A stretch of DNA of 64,000 nt from Rossellomorea vietnamensis NBRC 101237 (GCF_001591825.1 NZ_BCVQ01000006.1:1-64000), one strand, 5' to 3'; positions 23,318 through 32,389 are shown, counted from the first letter of the stretch. Notes: generated from the sequence alone by a model not told the origin. Numbers and translations are program-made.

Positions 23318-23791
23318 ATGGAACAAGCTTATTCAGTGAAGCGTTCACGAACCGTACAGACAAGATTGGTACTGCCCCCGGATACCAATCATATGCAAAC
23401 CATCTTTGGAGGGAAAGTTCTATCCTATATCGATGAAATCGCTGCACTGTCAGCCATGAAGCATTCGAGTTCTGTGGTGGTCACGGCTTCGATCGATTCG
23501 GTCGATTTCCTGTCATCCGCAACTGTCGGTGACGCACTCAGCCTAGAGGCGATTGTAACTTCCACGGGAAGGACTTCAATGGAGGTGTACGTAAAAGTTT
23601 TCTCTTCGAATCTATTGACAGGTATCAAAACCTTGACGACGGAATCATTCCTTACCATGGTTGCGGTGGATGAAAACGGTAAGCCGAAACCGGTGCCGAA
23701 AGTGATCCCGGAAACAGAAGAGGAGAAGAGGTTGTTCAAATCATCTGTTCTGAGGAAGGAACATCGAAAAAACCGGGCATTGATAAAATAA
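23318..23791 (+). CDS. Acyl-CoA thioesterase, hotdog fold (YkhA type)
   Basis: A 157-residue single hotdog-domain protein. It has PPDTNHMQTIFGGKVLSYID near residue 20, where Asn and the later Asp (YIDEIAAL) are expected active-site residues, and a second strand region ASIDSVDFLSSATVGD near residue 58. Members hydrolyse medium- and long-chain acyl-CoA esters to free acid and CoA and act as hexamers. GGGAGATGAAAAT precedes the ATG. Its transcript carries a cobalamin riboswitch, which is unusual for this family; possible links are B12-dependent acyl-CoA metabolism or a riboswitch stranded by gene loss. Confidence 0.9.
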   Translation: MEQAYSVKRSRTVQTRLVLPPDTNHMQTIFGGKVLSYIDEIAALSAMKHSSSVVVTASIDSVDFLSSATVGDALSLEAIVTSTGRTSMEVYVKVFSSNLLTGIKTLTTESFLTMVAVDENGKPKPVPKVIPETEEEKRLFKSSVLRKEHRKNRALIK

Positions 23792-23797
23792 GTTCTT

Positions 23798-23830
23798 GGG
23801 TATGAACAGTACGCTGTTCATACCCTTTTT
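23798..23830. terminator. Intrinsic terminator
   Basis: GGGTATGAACAG and CTGTTCATACCC form a 12-bp stem with a four-base loop followed by TTTTT, between the convergent thioesterase and SLC13 genes. Confidence 0.9.
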
Positions 23831-23847
23831 CAACAATAAGTATTGTC

Positions 23848-25209
23848 TTACCAGTAAAAGAAAACCGAGCAGATGATGACGGCGATCCATGCTGCGGATG
23901 ACCAAATTCCTGCCCGCATTAAATCCTTGTCGGTAAAATAACCGTAAGAGTAGCTGATCAGATGAACCGGGGACTGGGTGACGAGGAAAAAGCCCGGGAC
24001 GCATGCCAGGAACACCGGCATGGCAATTTGCATGGGTGATAAACCCGGTATGGTGTGCCCGATCGTGATGCTGAGAGGGAGCATGATGGTCAAAAACCCC
24101 AGGATATTAACGAATACGATTCGAATAATACTCGTACATAAGATGAGGAGCAGGATGATCACCCAGGGTTGTCGGCCAGTAAGTATAGTATTCAACCCTT
24201 CTGCCATCCATTCAATCGTCCCTGTCTTGACCAGCATCCCCGATACCATCAGAGTGGAGGCAAAAAAGAGCATCAGATCCCAATCAATCGATTCCCGCGC
24301 TTCTTCCCACTTCCATACTCCCGCCAATGGAATGACGGTCATACATGCACCCAGAAGGCCAACCTGAGGAATGGAATATCCATGCAGAGGCTGTGCAATC
24401 CACAGGATCAACGTTCCCCCGATGATACACATGATTTTCTTTTCATTGATGCCGACCGGGCCAAGCTCACTGATTTTTTTTTCGATCAACGCCAATAACA
24501 GCTTTCGGTCAATCTTCTCAGGGGGAAAGATCATTAAGAATATTCCCCACAATATCACGATAAAAAGCAGCACCGGTATTCCAAAAATCAGGAACCATCT
24601 TATATAATTCAGATCGCTTGAAACGTCGCTTAATATCCCGAAAGCGTAGATAGTGGAACTGGCCCCAGTCGCGACAAACGACCCTGAAATGGCAGCCAGA
24701 TAGGCAACCCCTATAAACAGCGACTTGCCCAGATAATGGACATCCGCTATTTTTCGCAGACTTTTCATCAGGCTGTCGAGTACTGATGATAACAGGCTGC
24801 CCTTCCCTACATTCGACGGTATCAGGACAGACAGGATAGTCATGAGCAGAAATGAAATGAAAATCAACGCCTTCCCCGACCCTCCAGACAGCTTTAACAT
24901 ATAGAGCGATACCCTGCTTGCCAGACCGGTTTTGATGAATGCAGTCGAGATAATGAATGTGGAAAACAAGAGCCAAACAATTCCCGAACTAAAATAACTC
25001 AAAGTCTGTTCATAACTGAAAAAATGAAACGATATCAGCAGTATAAGCAGCAGCGAACTGAACGCTAGAGGAAATACTTTGCCGATCCACAGGATTTGAA
25101 TGATAATGAGTGCAGCGATAGCCTTCCAGGTTTCATCCCACTCAAAAAATGGGAGAAAGAATAAGGCATATAATAGAAAGGTAATAACCAGTAACAGTTG
25201 TTTTTTCAT
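23848..25209 (-). CDS. SLC13/DASS family anion permease
   Basis: A 453-residue membrane protein with about eleven helices of the divalent anion:Na+ symporter family. Characteristic segments are the SNVGKGSLLSSVLDS loop near residue 131 and GSFVATGASSTIYAFG near residue 175 in the first half, and a matching second half with TQSPVHLISYSYG near residue 415. Family members take up dicarboxylates, citrate or sulfate. The ATG at 25209 follows AAAGATGGGAG; a frame extension of five codons contains that site. It lies downstream of tcuA, but a terminator intervenes; tricarboxylate metabolism is still a plausible link. Confidence 0.82.
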   Translation of the reverse strand: MKKQLLLVITFLLYALFFLPFFEWDETWKAIAALIIIQILWIGKVFPLAFSSLLLILLISFHFFSYEQTLSYFSSGIVWLLFSTFIISTAFIKTGLASRVSLYMLKLSGGSGKALIFISFLLMTILSVLIPSNVGKGSLLSSVLDSLMKSLRKIADVHYLGKSLFIGVAYLAAISGSFVATGASSTIYAFGILSDVSSDLNYIRWFLIFGIPVLLFIVILWGIFLMIFPPEKIDRKLLLALIEKKISELGPVGINEKKIMCIIGGTLILWIAQPLHGYSIPQVGLLGACMTVIPLAGVWKWEEARESIDWDLMLFFASTLMVSGMLVKTGTIEWMAEGLNTILTGRQPWVIILLLILCTSIIRIVFVNILGFLTIMLPLSITIGHTIPGLSPMQIAMPVFLACVPGFFLVTQSPVHLISYSYGYFTDKDLMRAGIWSSAAWIAVIICSVFFYW

Positions 25210-25237
25210 GACGATTACTCCCATCTTTCAATCAAAG

Positions 25238-25266
25238 GAAAAAGCCACCGGAGATGGGGTGACTTT
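25238..25266 (-). terminator. Intrinsic terminator of the tct/tcu operon
   Basis: On the minus strand GTCACC and GGTGGC arms with flanking A/T pairing are followed by CTTTTT, 20 bases after the tcuA stop. Confidence 0.75.
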
Positions 25267-25285
25267 TCCTTTTCATCAATAACTG

Positions 25286-26800
25286 TCAGTGAATGATCGT
25301 TGAATCCTGTTTATTGCCGAGGGCATACCGGGCAGCTGAAGAGCCGGCTGTTTTCCCATATACAGCCCCGGACATCAATCCCGATCCTCCAGGATAATTG
25401 CGATAAAAAATACCGCCGACCATTTCTCCTGCAGCGAACAGGCCGGATAGTGGTTGATCATCTTTTTTTAATACCTCACCTGAAGGATTGACCCGGATTC
25501 CCCCAAATGAAAACGTAATGCCGCACGTAACCGGAAATGCATAAAATGGCCCCTTTGCGATTTTTAATGCCCAGTTCGTCTTTTCTGGTGTAAGCCCTGC
25601 TGTTTTCTTGCCGTCTTTTTCAGTAGGATTGTATTCCCCGTCTTGAACGGCTGCATTATATTCCTCAATGGTCTGCAGGAATTGCTTCTTGTTAACGGAA
25701 AGCTGATTAACAAGCTCCTCCAGGGTTTCACCTTTATAACAGGTTGCTTCTTCAAGATCATATTCCTTCCTCAGCAGAGGCCGGACTTGGGAGTCGTAAA
25801 CCTGATAGGCGACATGACCAGGCTGTTTCAGGATTTCCCTCCCGTACTTTGCGTACGTATAATTCCGGAAATCCGCCCCTTCGTCTACAAATCGTTTTCC
25901 ATCTTTATTCAGCATGATGCTGAGGGGGTAGGAATGTTTCTTGAAGATGTCACCGGGTTTTTTAAAGTCACCGACTTTCGGTGCATGGTAATCCGTGCCG
26001 ATTGAATGACAGCCGGAGTATTCACCAAACTTCTCCGCTCCTGCCGCAATCGCCATTGTAATCCCGTCCCCTGTGTTATATTCGGTTCCGCGTACGATTG
26101 CCGCTTCCCATTCTCCCCCGATATGTTGTTTCCGAAGATTTTTGTCTGCTTCAAAACTGCCGCAGGCAAGAATGACACCTGTGGATTCAACGTTGATCCG
26201 CTCCTCATCCTTCTGCACAACCACACCGCTTATCTTTCCACCTTCTTTTATAAGCTCCACTGCAGCAGCCTCGTACCAAATATCGATACCCATTTCCCCG
26301 GCACGGGAAAAAAGCTGCTTCATCAACCCGATGCCTTTGTTTTCCGTCTTGACAGGAAGACCTCCCCAGAAATGCCGCTTGCCTTCCTTTTCATACGATT
26401 GATTATCATAATTGAGTTCGAATTTCACACCATGCCCCTTCATCCACACGAGCGTTTCAAACGAGCGGTCAACAAGCTGTCTGGCAAGCTCCGGCAGACT
26501 CTCCCCTTCCGTTACGCGCATGATATCATCATAATAGTCTTCCTCATTGTAGTCGGGCATGACGATTGAATCCGCTTCTTCATCAGAGAGATCCGTCACG
26601 ACTTTCCGAATATCTGTGAGATCATGATAGGCCACCCTGATCGCTCCATCGGTAAAAAATGAATTTCCGCCTCTTTTATGTTCAGGACCTTTTTCGAGAA
26701 CCAGTACTTCCGCACCTTCTTCACGGGCTGAAATGGCCGCACATAAGGCAGCATTCCCCGCTCCAACGACAACTACGTCGTATGAGTTCGTTTTTGACAT
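25286..26800 (-). CDS. tcuA: FAD-dependent tricarballylate dehydrogenase
   Basis: A 504-residue flavoprotein of the fumarate reductase/succinate dehydrogenase flavoprotein superfamily. The FAD motif GAGNAALCAAISAREEGAEV lies near residue 13, with GGNSFFTDGAIR near residue 44, a second FAD contact TGVILACGSFEAD near residue 207 and GLFAAGEMVGGIFYRNYPGG near residue 450. TcuA oxidises tricarballylate to cis-aconitate. It ends an operon with the tripartite tricarboxylate transporter genes. TcuB, which re-oxidises TcuA in Salmonella, has no gene here, so electrons must pass to another acceptor or the substrate differs. Confidence 0.88.
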   Translation of the reverse strand: MSKTNSYDVVVVGAGNAALCAAISAREEGAEVLVLEKGPEHKRGGNSFFTDGAIRVAYHDLTDIRKVVTDLSDEEADSIVMPDYNEEDYYDDIMRVTEGESLPELARQLVDRSFETLVWMKGHGVKFELNYDNQSYEKEGKRHFWGGLPVKTENKGIGLMKQLFSRAGEMGIDIWYEAAAVELIKEGGKISGVVVQKDEERINVESTGVILACGSFEADKNLRKQHIGGEWEAAIVRGTEYNTGDGITMAIAAGAEKFGEYSGCHSIGTDYHAPKVGDFKKPGDIFKKHSYPLSIMLNKDGKRFVDEGADFRNYTYAKYGREILKQPGHVAYQVYDSQVRPLLRKEYDLEEATCYKGETLEELVNQLSVNKKQFLQTIEEYNAAVQDGEYNPTEKDGKKTAGLTPEKTNWALKIAKGPFYAFPVTCGITFSFGGIRVNPSGEVLKKDDQPLSGLFAAGEMVGGIFYRNYPGGSGLMSGAVYGKTAGSSAARYALGNKQDSTIIH

Positions 26801-26815
26801 CGATACTCCTCCTTA

Positions 26816-28330
26816 TTACATGTCTTTTGAGATAGGGTCGATAGGATTCTTCCCTTTCTTTTTAAACGCTTTAATCAGTAATGGATAAAAGAGTGATAAA
26901 AGAGTCAATGCAGCCAATGCGATGGCAATCGGCGTATCAAAGAATATACCGAGGCTACCATTTGATGACAGCACCGCCATCCTGAAGTTCTGTTCCATAT
27001 CTGCTCCGACAATCAAAGCCAGAACCAGCGGGGCAATCGGGAAATCCATGACCTTAAGGAATAAACCGAATATTCCGAAAATCAAGAGCAGGAAGAAATC
27101 CACTGCACTGTAACTGAGCGTGTAAGTTCCGATAAATGCAAGAATCACAATGACCGGATACAACACTTTTGCAGGTGTATCCAAAATCTTTACCAACAGG
27201 CCGACCAGCAGGATATTGATGATCACAAGTGCAATATTCCCGATGAACATACTATTGATCAGTGTCCAGACCGTATTGGGATCATTTTCGAACAAAAGCG
27301 GTCCAGGCTTCATGCCAAGCATGACGAGAGCTCCAAGCATGACAGCGGTTGTACCCGATCCGGGGATCCCCATCGTCAATAGCGGAATCATGGCACCCAC
27401 TGAGGCAGCATTATTGGCAGATTCAGGAGCTGCAAGCCCTTCTACTGCCCCCTTTCCGAACTCTTCAGGTTTTTTGGAAATTTGCTTCTCTGTCGAGTAA
27501 CTGATCATGGATGCGATCGATCCCCCGGCTCCCGGAAGGACACCGATGACAAATCCCAGCGGACCGCTCCTGAGAATCGGCCACAATGAGCGTTTCCACT
27601 GCTTTTTCGTAAACCAGATCTTCCCGACTTTCTTTTTCTCTTTTTTCTCCTGATCGATCGTCAAATAATTGTAAAGGACTTCCCCTACTGCATAAACGCC
27701 TATGATCACGATCAGGAAATCGATTCCTTCACTTAGATGGGAACTTCCGAAAGTGAAGCGATAGACTCCGCTCTGCGTATCAATGCCTACCGTACTGAGC
27801 ATCAGCCCAAGAAACATGGCAATGAATCCCTTCACCATCTTCCCTACTGACAGGGCAACAATCGCCGAAAGAGTCAGCAGCATTAATAAAAAGTATTCAG
27901 CCGGGCCGAATTTCAAGGCAAAGCTTGCCAGCGGCTCTGCAAGAAAGATAAATCCGATGACAGCCATCATCCCGCCGATGAAAGACGCGACTGCGGAGAT
28001 GGCCATGGCCTGTCCTGCCTGACCTTTCTGAGCCATCGGATATCCGTCGAATGTGGCAGCAATGGCTGAACCGTCACCTGGTGTATTTAATAGAATCGAA
28101 CTCCTCGATCCCCCGTACATCGCCCCATAATAGATGGCAGCCATCAGGATGATGGCACTGACGGGCTCCATGCCGAATGTAATCGGGATCAACACGGCTA
28201 CGGCTGTTGCCGGTCCCAGGCCGGGGAGCATCCCGACGATCGTTCCAAGAAATCCTCCGATGACAACCCACATAATATTGATTGGTTCCAACGCAGTTGT
28301 TAAACCCTGCATAAAATTGCTAAAATCCAT
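26816..28330 (-). CDS. tctA: Tripartite tricarboxylate transporter, large permease TctA
   Basis: A 504-residue membrane protein with about twelve helices. It shows the TctA signature GMLPGLGPATAVAVLIP near residue 33, its GVLPGAGGSIASMISY counterpart near residue 262, and GIPGSGTTAVMLGALVMLG near residue 325. It forms the translocation channel driven by the ion gradient and fed by the periplasmic-type binding protein TctC. The gene lies 12 bases after tctB and 15 bases before tcuA. Confidence 0.95.
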   Translation of the reverse strand: MDFSNFMQGLTTALEPINIMWVVIGGFLGTIVGMLPGLGPATAVAVLIPITFGMEPVSAIILMAAIYYGAMYGGSRSSILLNTPGDGSAIAATFDGYPMAQKGQAGQAMAISAVASFIGGMMAVIGFIFLAEPLASFALKFGPAEYFLLMLLTLSAIVALSVGKMVKGFIAMFLGLMLSTVGIDTQSGVYRFTFGSSHLSEGIDFLIVIIGVYAVGEVLYNYLTIDQEKKEKKKVGKIWFTKKQWKRSLWPILRSGPLGFVIGVLPGAGGSIASMISYSTEKQISKKPEEFGKGAVEGLAAPESANNAASVGAMIPLLTMGIPGSGTTAVMLGALVMLGMKPGPLLFENDPNTVWTLINSMFIGNIALVIINILLVGLLVKILDTPAKVLYPVIVILAFIGTYTLSYSAVDFFLLLIFGIFGLFLKVMDFPIAPLVLALIVGADMEQNFRMAVLSSNGSLGIFFDTPIAIALAALTLLSLFYPLLIKAFKKKGKNPIDPISKDM

Positions 28331-28342
28331 CTAGTGCACCCC

Positions 28343-28789
28343 CTATGGAAGACTGACTCCTAATAAAATGCTGAATGCGTACCATGATAGAAAAGAAAAG
28401 CTGACTGCCACTATCACATTCACAACATATTTCTTCCCGTTGACCGTAAATAATAAAGCGCCTAAAAATAAAATAGTAGAAAATAAGAACCCGATTCGTT
28501 CAAATATGAACGCATATACAGCTCCGTATAAAACAGTCAGGGCAATTAATTTCGGTGTTCTCCCTTTCAGCAGTAGCTTGATATCTTCATTATGGATATG
28601 CAGGCTCTTCCACTCCTGGAATAAATAAACCGCGCTGAATATCAGCATGAAGACACTTAATCCGACAGGAAAATAGAGCGGCCCGTTTGGGTTACCGAGA
28701 TTTGCCTTTGGCAAATTGACGGATGCTATTAAAAAAAAGAAGCTTAATAGAATTAAAAAAATGGGCATCCCGAGTTTGATTGCTCTCAT
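28343..28789 (-). CDS. tctB: Tripartite tricarboxylate transporter, small subunit TctB
   Basis: A 148-residue membrane protein with four predicted helices (about residues 8-25, 38-60, 80-100 and 118-145), the size and topology of TctB. Sequence conservation in this subunit is always low; the call rests largely on its place between TctC and TctA. PNGPLYFPVGLSVFM near residue 33 is the typical start of the family's conserved region. Confidence 0.85.
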   Translation of the reverse strand: MRAIKLGMPIFLILLSFFFLIASVNLPKANLGNPNGPLYFPVGLSVFMLIFSAVYLFQEWKSLHIHNEDIKLLLKGRTPKLIALTVLYGAVYAFIFERIGFLFSTILFLGALLFTVNGKKYVVNVIVAVSFSFLSWYAFSILLGVSLP

Positions 28790-28858
28790 GCTTTTCTACC
28801 TCCTCAATGACAGTAGACCGGCGGGAGACTCTTATCAGTCCCCTACCCGTCCGTCAGA

Positions 28859-29836
28859 CTAATTTTTCAATCCGGAGCTTTCAACAAGATCTGAATATAA
28901 TTTTTCCTGTTCCTTCATGAATTGCTTTGTTTCCTTGCTGTCTTTATAAAAATCATCCCAGTCATTGTTTTCAAGCATCTTCTTCCATTCATCCGTTTTG
29001 ACCATTTCGCCGATCTTATCATCCCAATAGGCGATTTCTTCTTCTGTCATATCACCAGGGCCCATGATGCCTCTCCAGTGAGGGAACACCATGTCCACTC
29101 CTTCTTCCGTCCAGGTTGGAACGTCATCCAGTCCTTCCAGCCTTTTTTCTGAAGAAACCGCAAGAATCTTAAGCTTCCCAGCCAAATGCTGCTCTTTTAC
29201 TTCTGAAAGGGAAGTCGTCACTGCATCCACATGTCCGCCGAGCAGCGCCGTCACGACGTCACCGCCGCCTTCATAGACAAGAAAGTCAAGATTAGTAGGA
29301 TCGATCCCCTTCTCACTTGCCGCCTGTACAATCGACAGATGGTCATCGTTCCCGAGCCCCGGACCTACTCCGATTTTGAGCGACTTCGGATCTTTCTTCA
29401 TCTGATCCAGCAGTTCAGAAGCGGTTTCAAATTTTGAATCAACCGGTACCGCGAGTGCCTGCCACTCTGTGGCCAATGTTGCAATCGGTGTAAATTGTTC
29501 ATGGGATAGATCGCTTTGTCCCAATAATTTATTTGTCAGTACCAGACTTGAATTGATTGCAAGATGATGGGCATCCTTCTTCTCAAGATACTTCCACCCC
29601 GCTTCTCCGCCTCCGCCCGGTTTGTTGATGACATTGATGTTTTTATCCACAATGTCGTTATCACGCAAAACCTTCTGGACAGAACGAGCTGTTAAATCCC
29701 AGCCTCCGCCTGGAGAAGCCGGTGCAATAATTTCAATATTCTTTGACGGAAATTCCTTATCTCCCGAAGCAGAGCTGGAACAAGCTGTCATTAATGCCAT
29801 TACACAAATAATCAATACGAAGCCAAACCTTTTCAT
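28859..29836 (-). CDS. tctC: Tricarboxylate-binding lipoprotein TctC
   Basis: A 325-residue extracellular binding protein. The lipobox LMTACSS lies at about residues 15-20. The TctC/BugD fold opens with IEIIAPASPGGGWDLTAR near residue 34, where the first carboxylate is normally bound, followed by INKPGGGGEAGWKYL near residue 65 and VGPGLGNDDH near residue 157. It captures citrate, tricarballylate or a related acid for TctAB. It is the first gene of the tctCBA-tcuA operon; a cre site lies in its leader and a two-component system is encoded just upstream. Confidence 0.93.
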   Translation of the reverse strand: MKRFGFVLIICVMALMTACSSSASGDKEFPSKNIEIIAPASPGGGWDLTARSVQKVLRDNDIVDKNINVINKPGGGGEAGWKYLEKKDAHHLAINSSLVLTNKLLGQSDLSHEQFTPIATLATEWQALAVPVDSKFETASELLDQMKKDPKSLKIGVGPGLGNDDHLSIVQAASEKGIDPTNLDFLVYEGGGDVVTALLGGHVDAVTTSLSEVKEQHLAGKLKILAVSSEKRLEGLDDVPTWTEEGVDMVFPHWRGIMGPGDMTEEEIAYWDDKIGEMVKTDEWKKMLENNDWDDFYKDSKETKQFMKEQEKLYSDLVESSGLKN

Positions 29837-29935
29837 TTTTTCTGCACCCCTTTTATCTTGTTTGTACTCACCAGAAACATCCCCTGTTAAAAAGGTGAAA
29901 TACGTTAATTTAATCCTAGTTGCCGAACGAGTCTA

Positions 29936-29949
29936 TGTAAACGTTTCCA
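29936..29949 (-). promoter_or_regulatory. Catabolite responsive element (cre)
   Basis: TGTAAACGTTTCCA fits the CcpA operator pattern TGWAANCGNTNWCA at all but one position. It lies about 100 bases ahead of the tctC start, close to an AT-rich -10-like CATAATAT, so glucose should repress the operon. Confidence 0.7.
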
Positions 29950-29979
29950 AAATATTATGTTTTAAAAAATTTGTGGGGA

Positions 29980-29997
29980 TTTTGTTCATTTTGTTCA
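29980..29997. promoter_or_regulatory. Tandem direct repeat TTTTGTTCA x2, candidate response-regulator site
   Basis: Two perfect head-to-tail copies of TTTTGTTCA lie about 145 bases upstream of tctC, upstream of the cre site. AT-rich direct repeats of this spacing are common targets of CitB/DcuR-type regulators; the regulator encoded at 30090 is the obvious candidate. Confidence 0.45.
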
Positions 29998-30027
29998 CCG
30001 GTTTCTTGCCTTCTGCAAATAAAGAAG

Positions 30028-30071
30028 TCTGCCACATCGATTTAAGTGATCACTTAAATCGATGTGGCAGA
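30028..30071. repeat. Perfect 44-bp palindrome
   Basis: Every base from 30028 to 30071 pairs with its mirror image about the axis between 30049 and 30050; the arm begins TCTGCCACATCGATTTAAGT. It starts 18 bases past the response-regulator stop. There is only a weak T-rich tract after it, so it may be a terminator, a protein target or both. Confidence 0.85.
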
Positions 30072-30089
30072 CACAATCTCTCCTGGAAA

Positions 30090-30785
30090 CTATTTCACTG
30101 CATTCTCACTTCCAATTCGGTATCTTCTTTCGGGACGTCCGACGATCCCATAGACATGCTCGACAGTGGCATCTTTTATCCCTACCAGATATTCAAGATA
30201 TCTCCGTGCGGTTGTCCGGGATGCCCCCATCTTTTCGCCGACTCTTTCCGAGGTGATCCCTTCTTTTTCCTCTTGCAGGATTAATGTCACTTTATGAAGA
30301 GTCAAATAATCGATGCCCGGCGGAAGATCGTATCTTTTTTCAGCAGCTTTCTTTTTCTCCTTTCCAAAGAATTGATCCAAGATCTGTTGATTGACCTCTT
30401 CAGCAGAATCAAGCATCACTTTTTTCTGGAGATAAGACGTGATGGCTTCTTGGAATTTCTCCAGTGTCACCGGTTTGATCAAATAATGTTCGACACCGTA
30501 CCGGAGTGCCTTTTCTAAAAAAGCCTTATCTTTCGCAGCTGTGATCATGATGACATCAACGGAAGGATAATCAGAGCGGATTTTATGCAGTAATTCAGTA
30601 CCAAGCTGATCAGGCATATATACATCAAGTAGAAGCAAATCAACATATTGTTCATCAAGAATCGTCAAAGTTTCCTTAGCATTCATCGCTTTACCGACTA
30701 ATGTCAGCTGCTCATTCTTCGCCAGAAATTCTTCATGTATTTGTGCAATGCGAAAATCATCTTCGGCAATGACCACTTTAACCAT
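30090..30785 (-). CDS. CitB/DcuR-type response regulator
   Basis: A 231-residue regulator. The receiver domain has the acidic pair EDD near residue 9, phosphoacceptor Asp54 in LLLLDVYMPD, and Lys in YLIKPVTL near residue 106. The C-terminal DNA-binding part carries a helix-turn-helix around EGITSERVGEKMGASRTTARRYLEYL (about residues 175-200), typical of the CitB/CitT/DcuR group. It starts two bases after its kinase gene. It most likely activates the tctCBA-tcuA operon in response to external citrate or tricarballylate. Confidence 0.92.
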   Translation of the reverse strand: MVKVVIAEDDFRIAQIHEEFLAKNEQLTLVGKAMNAKETLTILDEQYVDLLLLDVYMPDQLGTELLHKIRSDYPSVDVIMITAAKDKAFLEKALRYGVEHYLIKPVTLEKFQEAITSYLQKKVMLDSAEEVNQQILDQFFGKEKKKAAEKRYDLPPGIDYLTLHKVTLILQEEKEGITSERVGEKMGASRTTARRYLEYLVGIKDATVEHVYGIVGRPERRYRIGSENAVK

Positions 30786-30787
30786 AC

Positions 30788-32389
30788 CTATTCCCCTTTT
30801 GTGTGTGATTTCGGCAGGATGACAGTGAAAACCGTCCCTTCACCCTTTTTGGAATCCCATTCGATTGTACCCCCGAGCAGGGATAGTTCTTCCTGGACAT
30901 TTGCAAGTCCATAACCCCGGTGGTCACCCTTGGATGAGACTCCTTTCTGAAGAATACGACCCTCTTCTTCAGATATACCTTTTCCGTTATCTGCGATTTC
31001 AAAGATGATATCGTTGCCAATGTCGGTAACGAAAAAAGATACGACCTTGATTTTTTGGTTTTTGTCCATCACCGCTTCGAATGCATTATCAATCAGATTA
31101 CCCAATATAACGATAAGAGGTGAAAGACCGATGAATACAGGAAGCGGGGAAAGCGAACTTTCACCGTCGATTTGGAAATCTATTTTCTTTTCTGATGCTT
31201 TAGCAATCTTCCCTAATAGAATGGCCTGAACTTTCTCATCCAGGATACTCTGAAAGAATATGGTCGAATGATACTCCTGCAGATCCGATTCCTCCGTGAG
31301 GAATGTGATGGCTTCTTCATATTTCTGCAGCTGAAGCAGCCCGAGAAGTACATGCAGCTTGTTTTTGAATTCGTGCGTTTGTGCCCGTAAGTCCTGCGAG
31401 TACTGCTGAACTTCCGAAAGGGCATCTACCATCTGTTTAATTTCTGTCCGGTCCCTGAAGCTGAACACAGTTCCTGCCTTCTGGTTATTTTCGATGACAG
31501 GCTGGGCATTGACGATCATCGTCTTTTCTTTATATTGAAGTTCGATGTTGGAAATATGCAAAGAAGAAGCCAGCATGTCGGCCATCTTTTCAGAAGAAAT
31601 GACTTCTGTCACGAATTCACCCTCAACATTCTCCTTAATATCAAGTAACTCACGGGCAGATTGATTCATCATTGTAATCACACCTTGTGTGTCGATGGCT
31701 AAAATCCCTTCCTTTACAGATTGAAGGACCGCATTTCTTTCCCTGAAGAGCGCACTGATCTGATACGGTTCCAGACCGAGCGTATCCCTTCTGATACTCC
31801 TTGCCAAAAACAGACTGCCGAACACCCCGAGGATCAGGACTCCCCCTGAAAGAGCAAGCATAGTGCGGATTTCATAGGCAATCTTACTCCGAATGGTTTT
31901 CATATCAAACTCCACCGTTACGGTGCCTTCGACTTTTTTGTAGTTGTCATACCGAATCATGACCGGGACAATCCCCTTTAACACTTCCTCGTCGCCATCC
32001 CCGGTATGAATCAGATTATTACTTCCGAATACCAATGCACGATAACGATCTTCTGGATCCCCATCCCCGATTGCTTGTCCGACAAAACTGAATATCTGTC
32101 CGTCCCTGTTTTCAATCAGGACAGCAGAAGCATCCACCTGATCGCGGATTTGTTCCGTGACCACACTTAGATCTTCTACAGGCTCCTCATTCTTAAAAGA
32201 ATCCTGAATGACCGGCATATAAGAAAGTGTCTTGGCCGTTTGCATCGCCAGATCTTCTGCCTGATCAACGTCTTCCTGTGATTCCCTGTATGCAAACATC
32301 CATGTAAGCAGCCCGATCACGATCAGCAGAAGCGAAATGACCAAGCCCAATATTTTGACCTGAAGCGGAACCTTAAGAAGTCTATTCAT
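30788..32389 (-). CDS. CitA/DcuS-type sensor histidine kinase
   Basis: A 533-residue membrane sensor. Transmembrane helices at about 12-32 and 175-195 flank an extracellular PDC-like domain for ligand sensing. A PAS domain follows (about 215-325) and then the kinase core. The His box QTHEFKNKLHVLLGLLQLQ near residue 342 has the H-E-F-x-N-K-L-H pattern of the CitA/DcuS/CitS family. The ATPase domain has NLIDNAFEAV near residue 432, DNGKGISEEEG near residue 470 and GYGLANVQ near residue 490. It should sense di- or tricarboxylates and phosphorylate the adjacent regulator. Confidence 0.92.
   Translation of the reverse strand: MNRLLKVPLQVKILGLVISLLLIVIGLLTWMFAYRESQEDVDQAEDLAMQTAKTLSYMPVIQDSFKNEEPVEDLSVVTEQIRDQVDASAVLIENRDGQIFSFVGQAIGDGDPEDRYRALVFGSNNLIHTGDGDEEVLKGIVPVMIRYDNYKKVEGTVTVEFDMKTIRSKIAYEIRTMLALSGGVLILGVFGSLFLARSIRRDTLGLEPYQISALFRERNAVLQSVKEGILAIDTQGVITMMNQSARELLDIKENVEGEFVTEVISSEKMADMLASSLHISNIELQYKEKTMIVNAQPVIENNQKAGTVFSFRDRTEIKQMVDALSEVQQYSQDLRAQTHEFKNKLHVLLGLLQLQKYEEAITFLTEESDLQEYHSTIFFQSILDEKVQAILLGKIAKASEKKIDFQIDGESSLSPLPVFIGLSPLIVILGNLIDNAFEAVMDKNQKIKVVSFFVTDIGNDIIFEIADNGKGISEEEGRILQKGVSSKGDHRGYGLANVQEELSLLGGTIEWDSKKGEGTVFTVILPKSHTKGE

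Noticed and set aside
29622-30284. 220-codon plus-strand frame over tctC and the response regulator
   Set aside because: It crosses a promoter region and the 44-bp palindrome, is antisense to two clear genes, and has no homology-like features.
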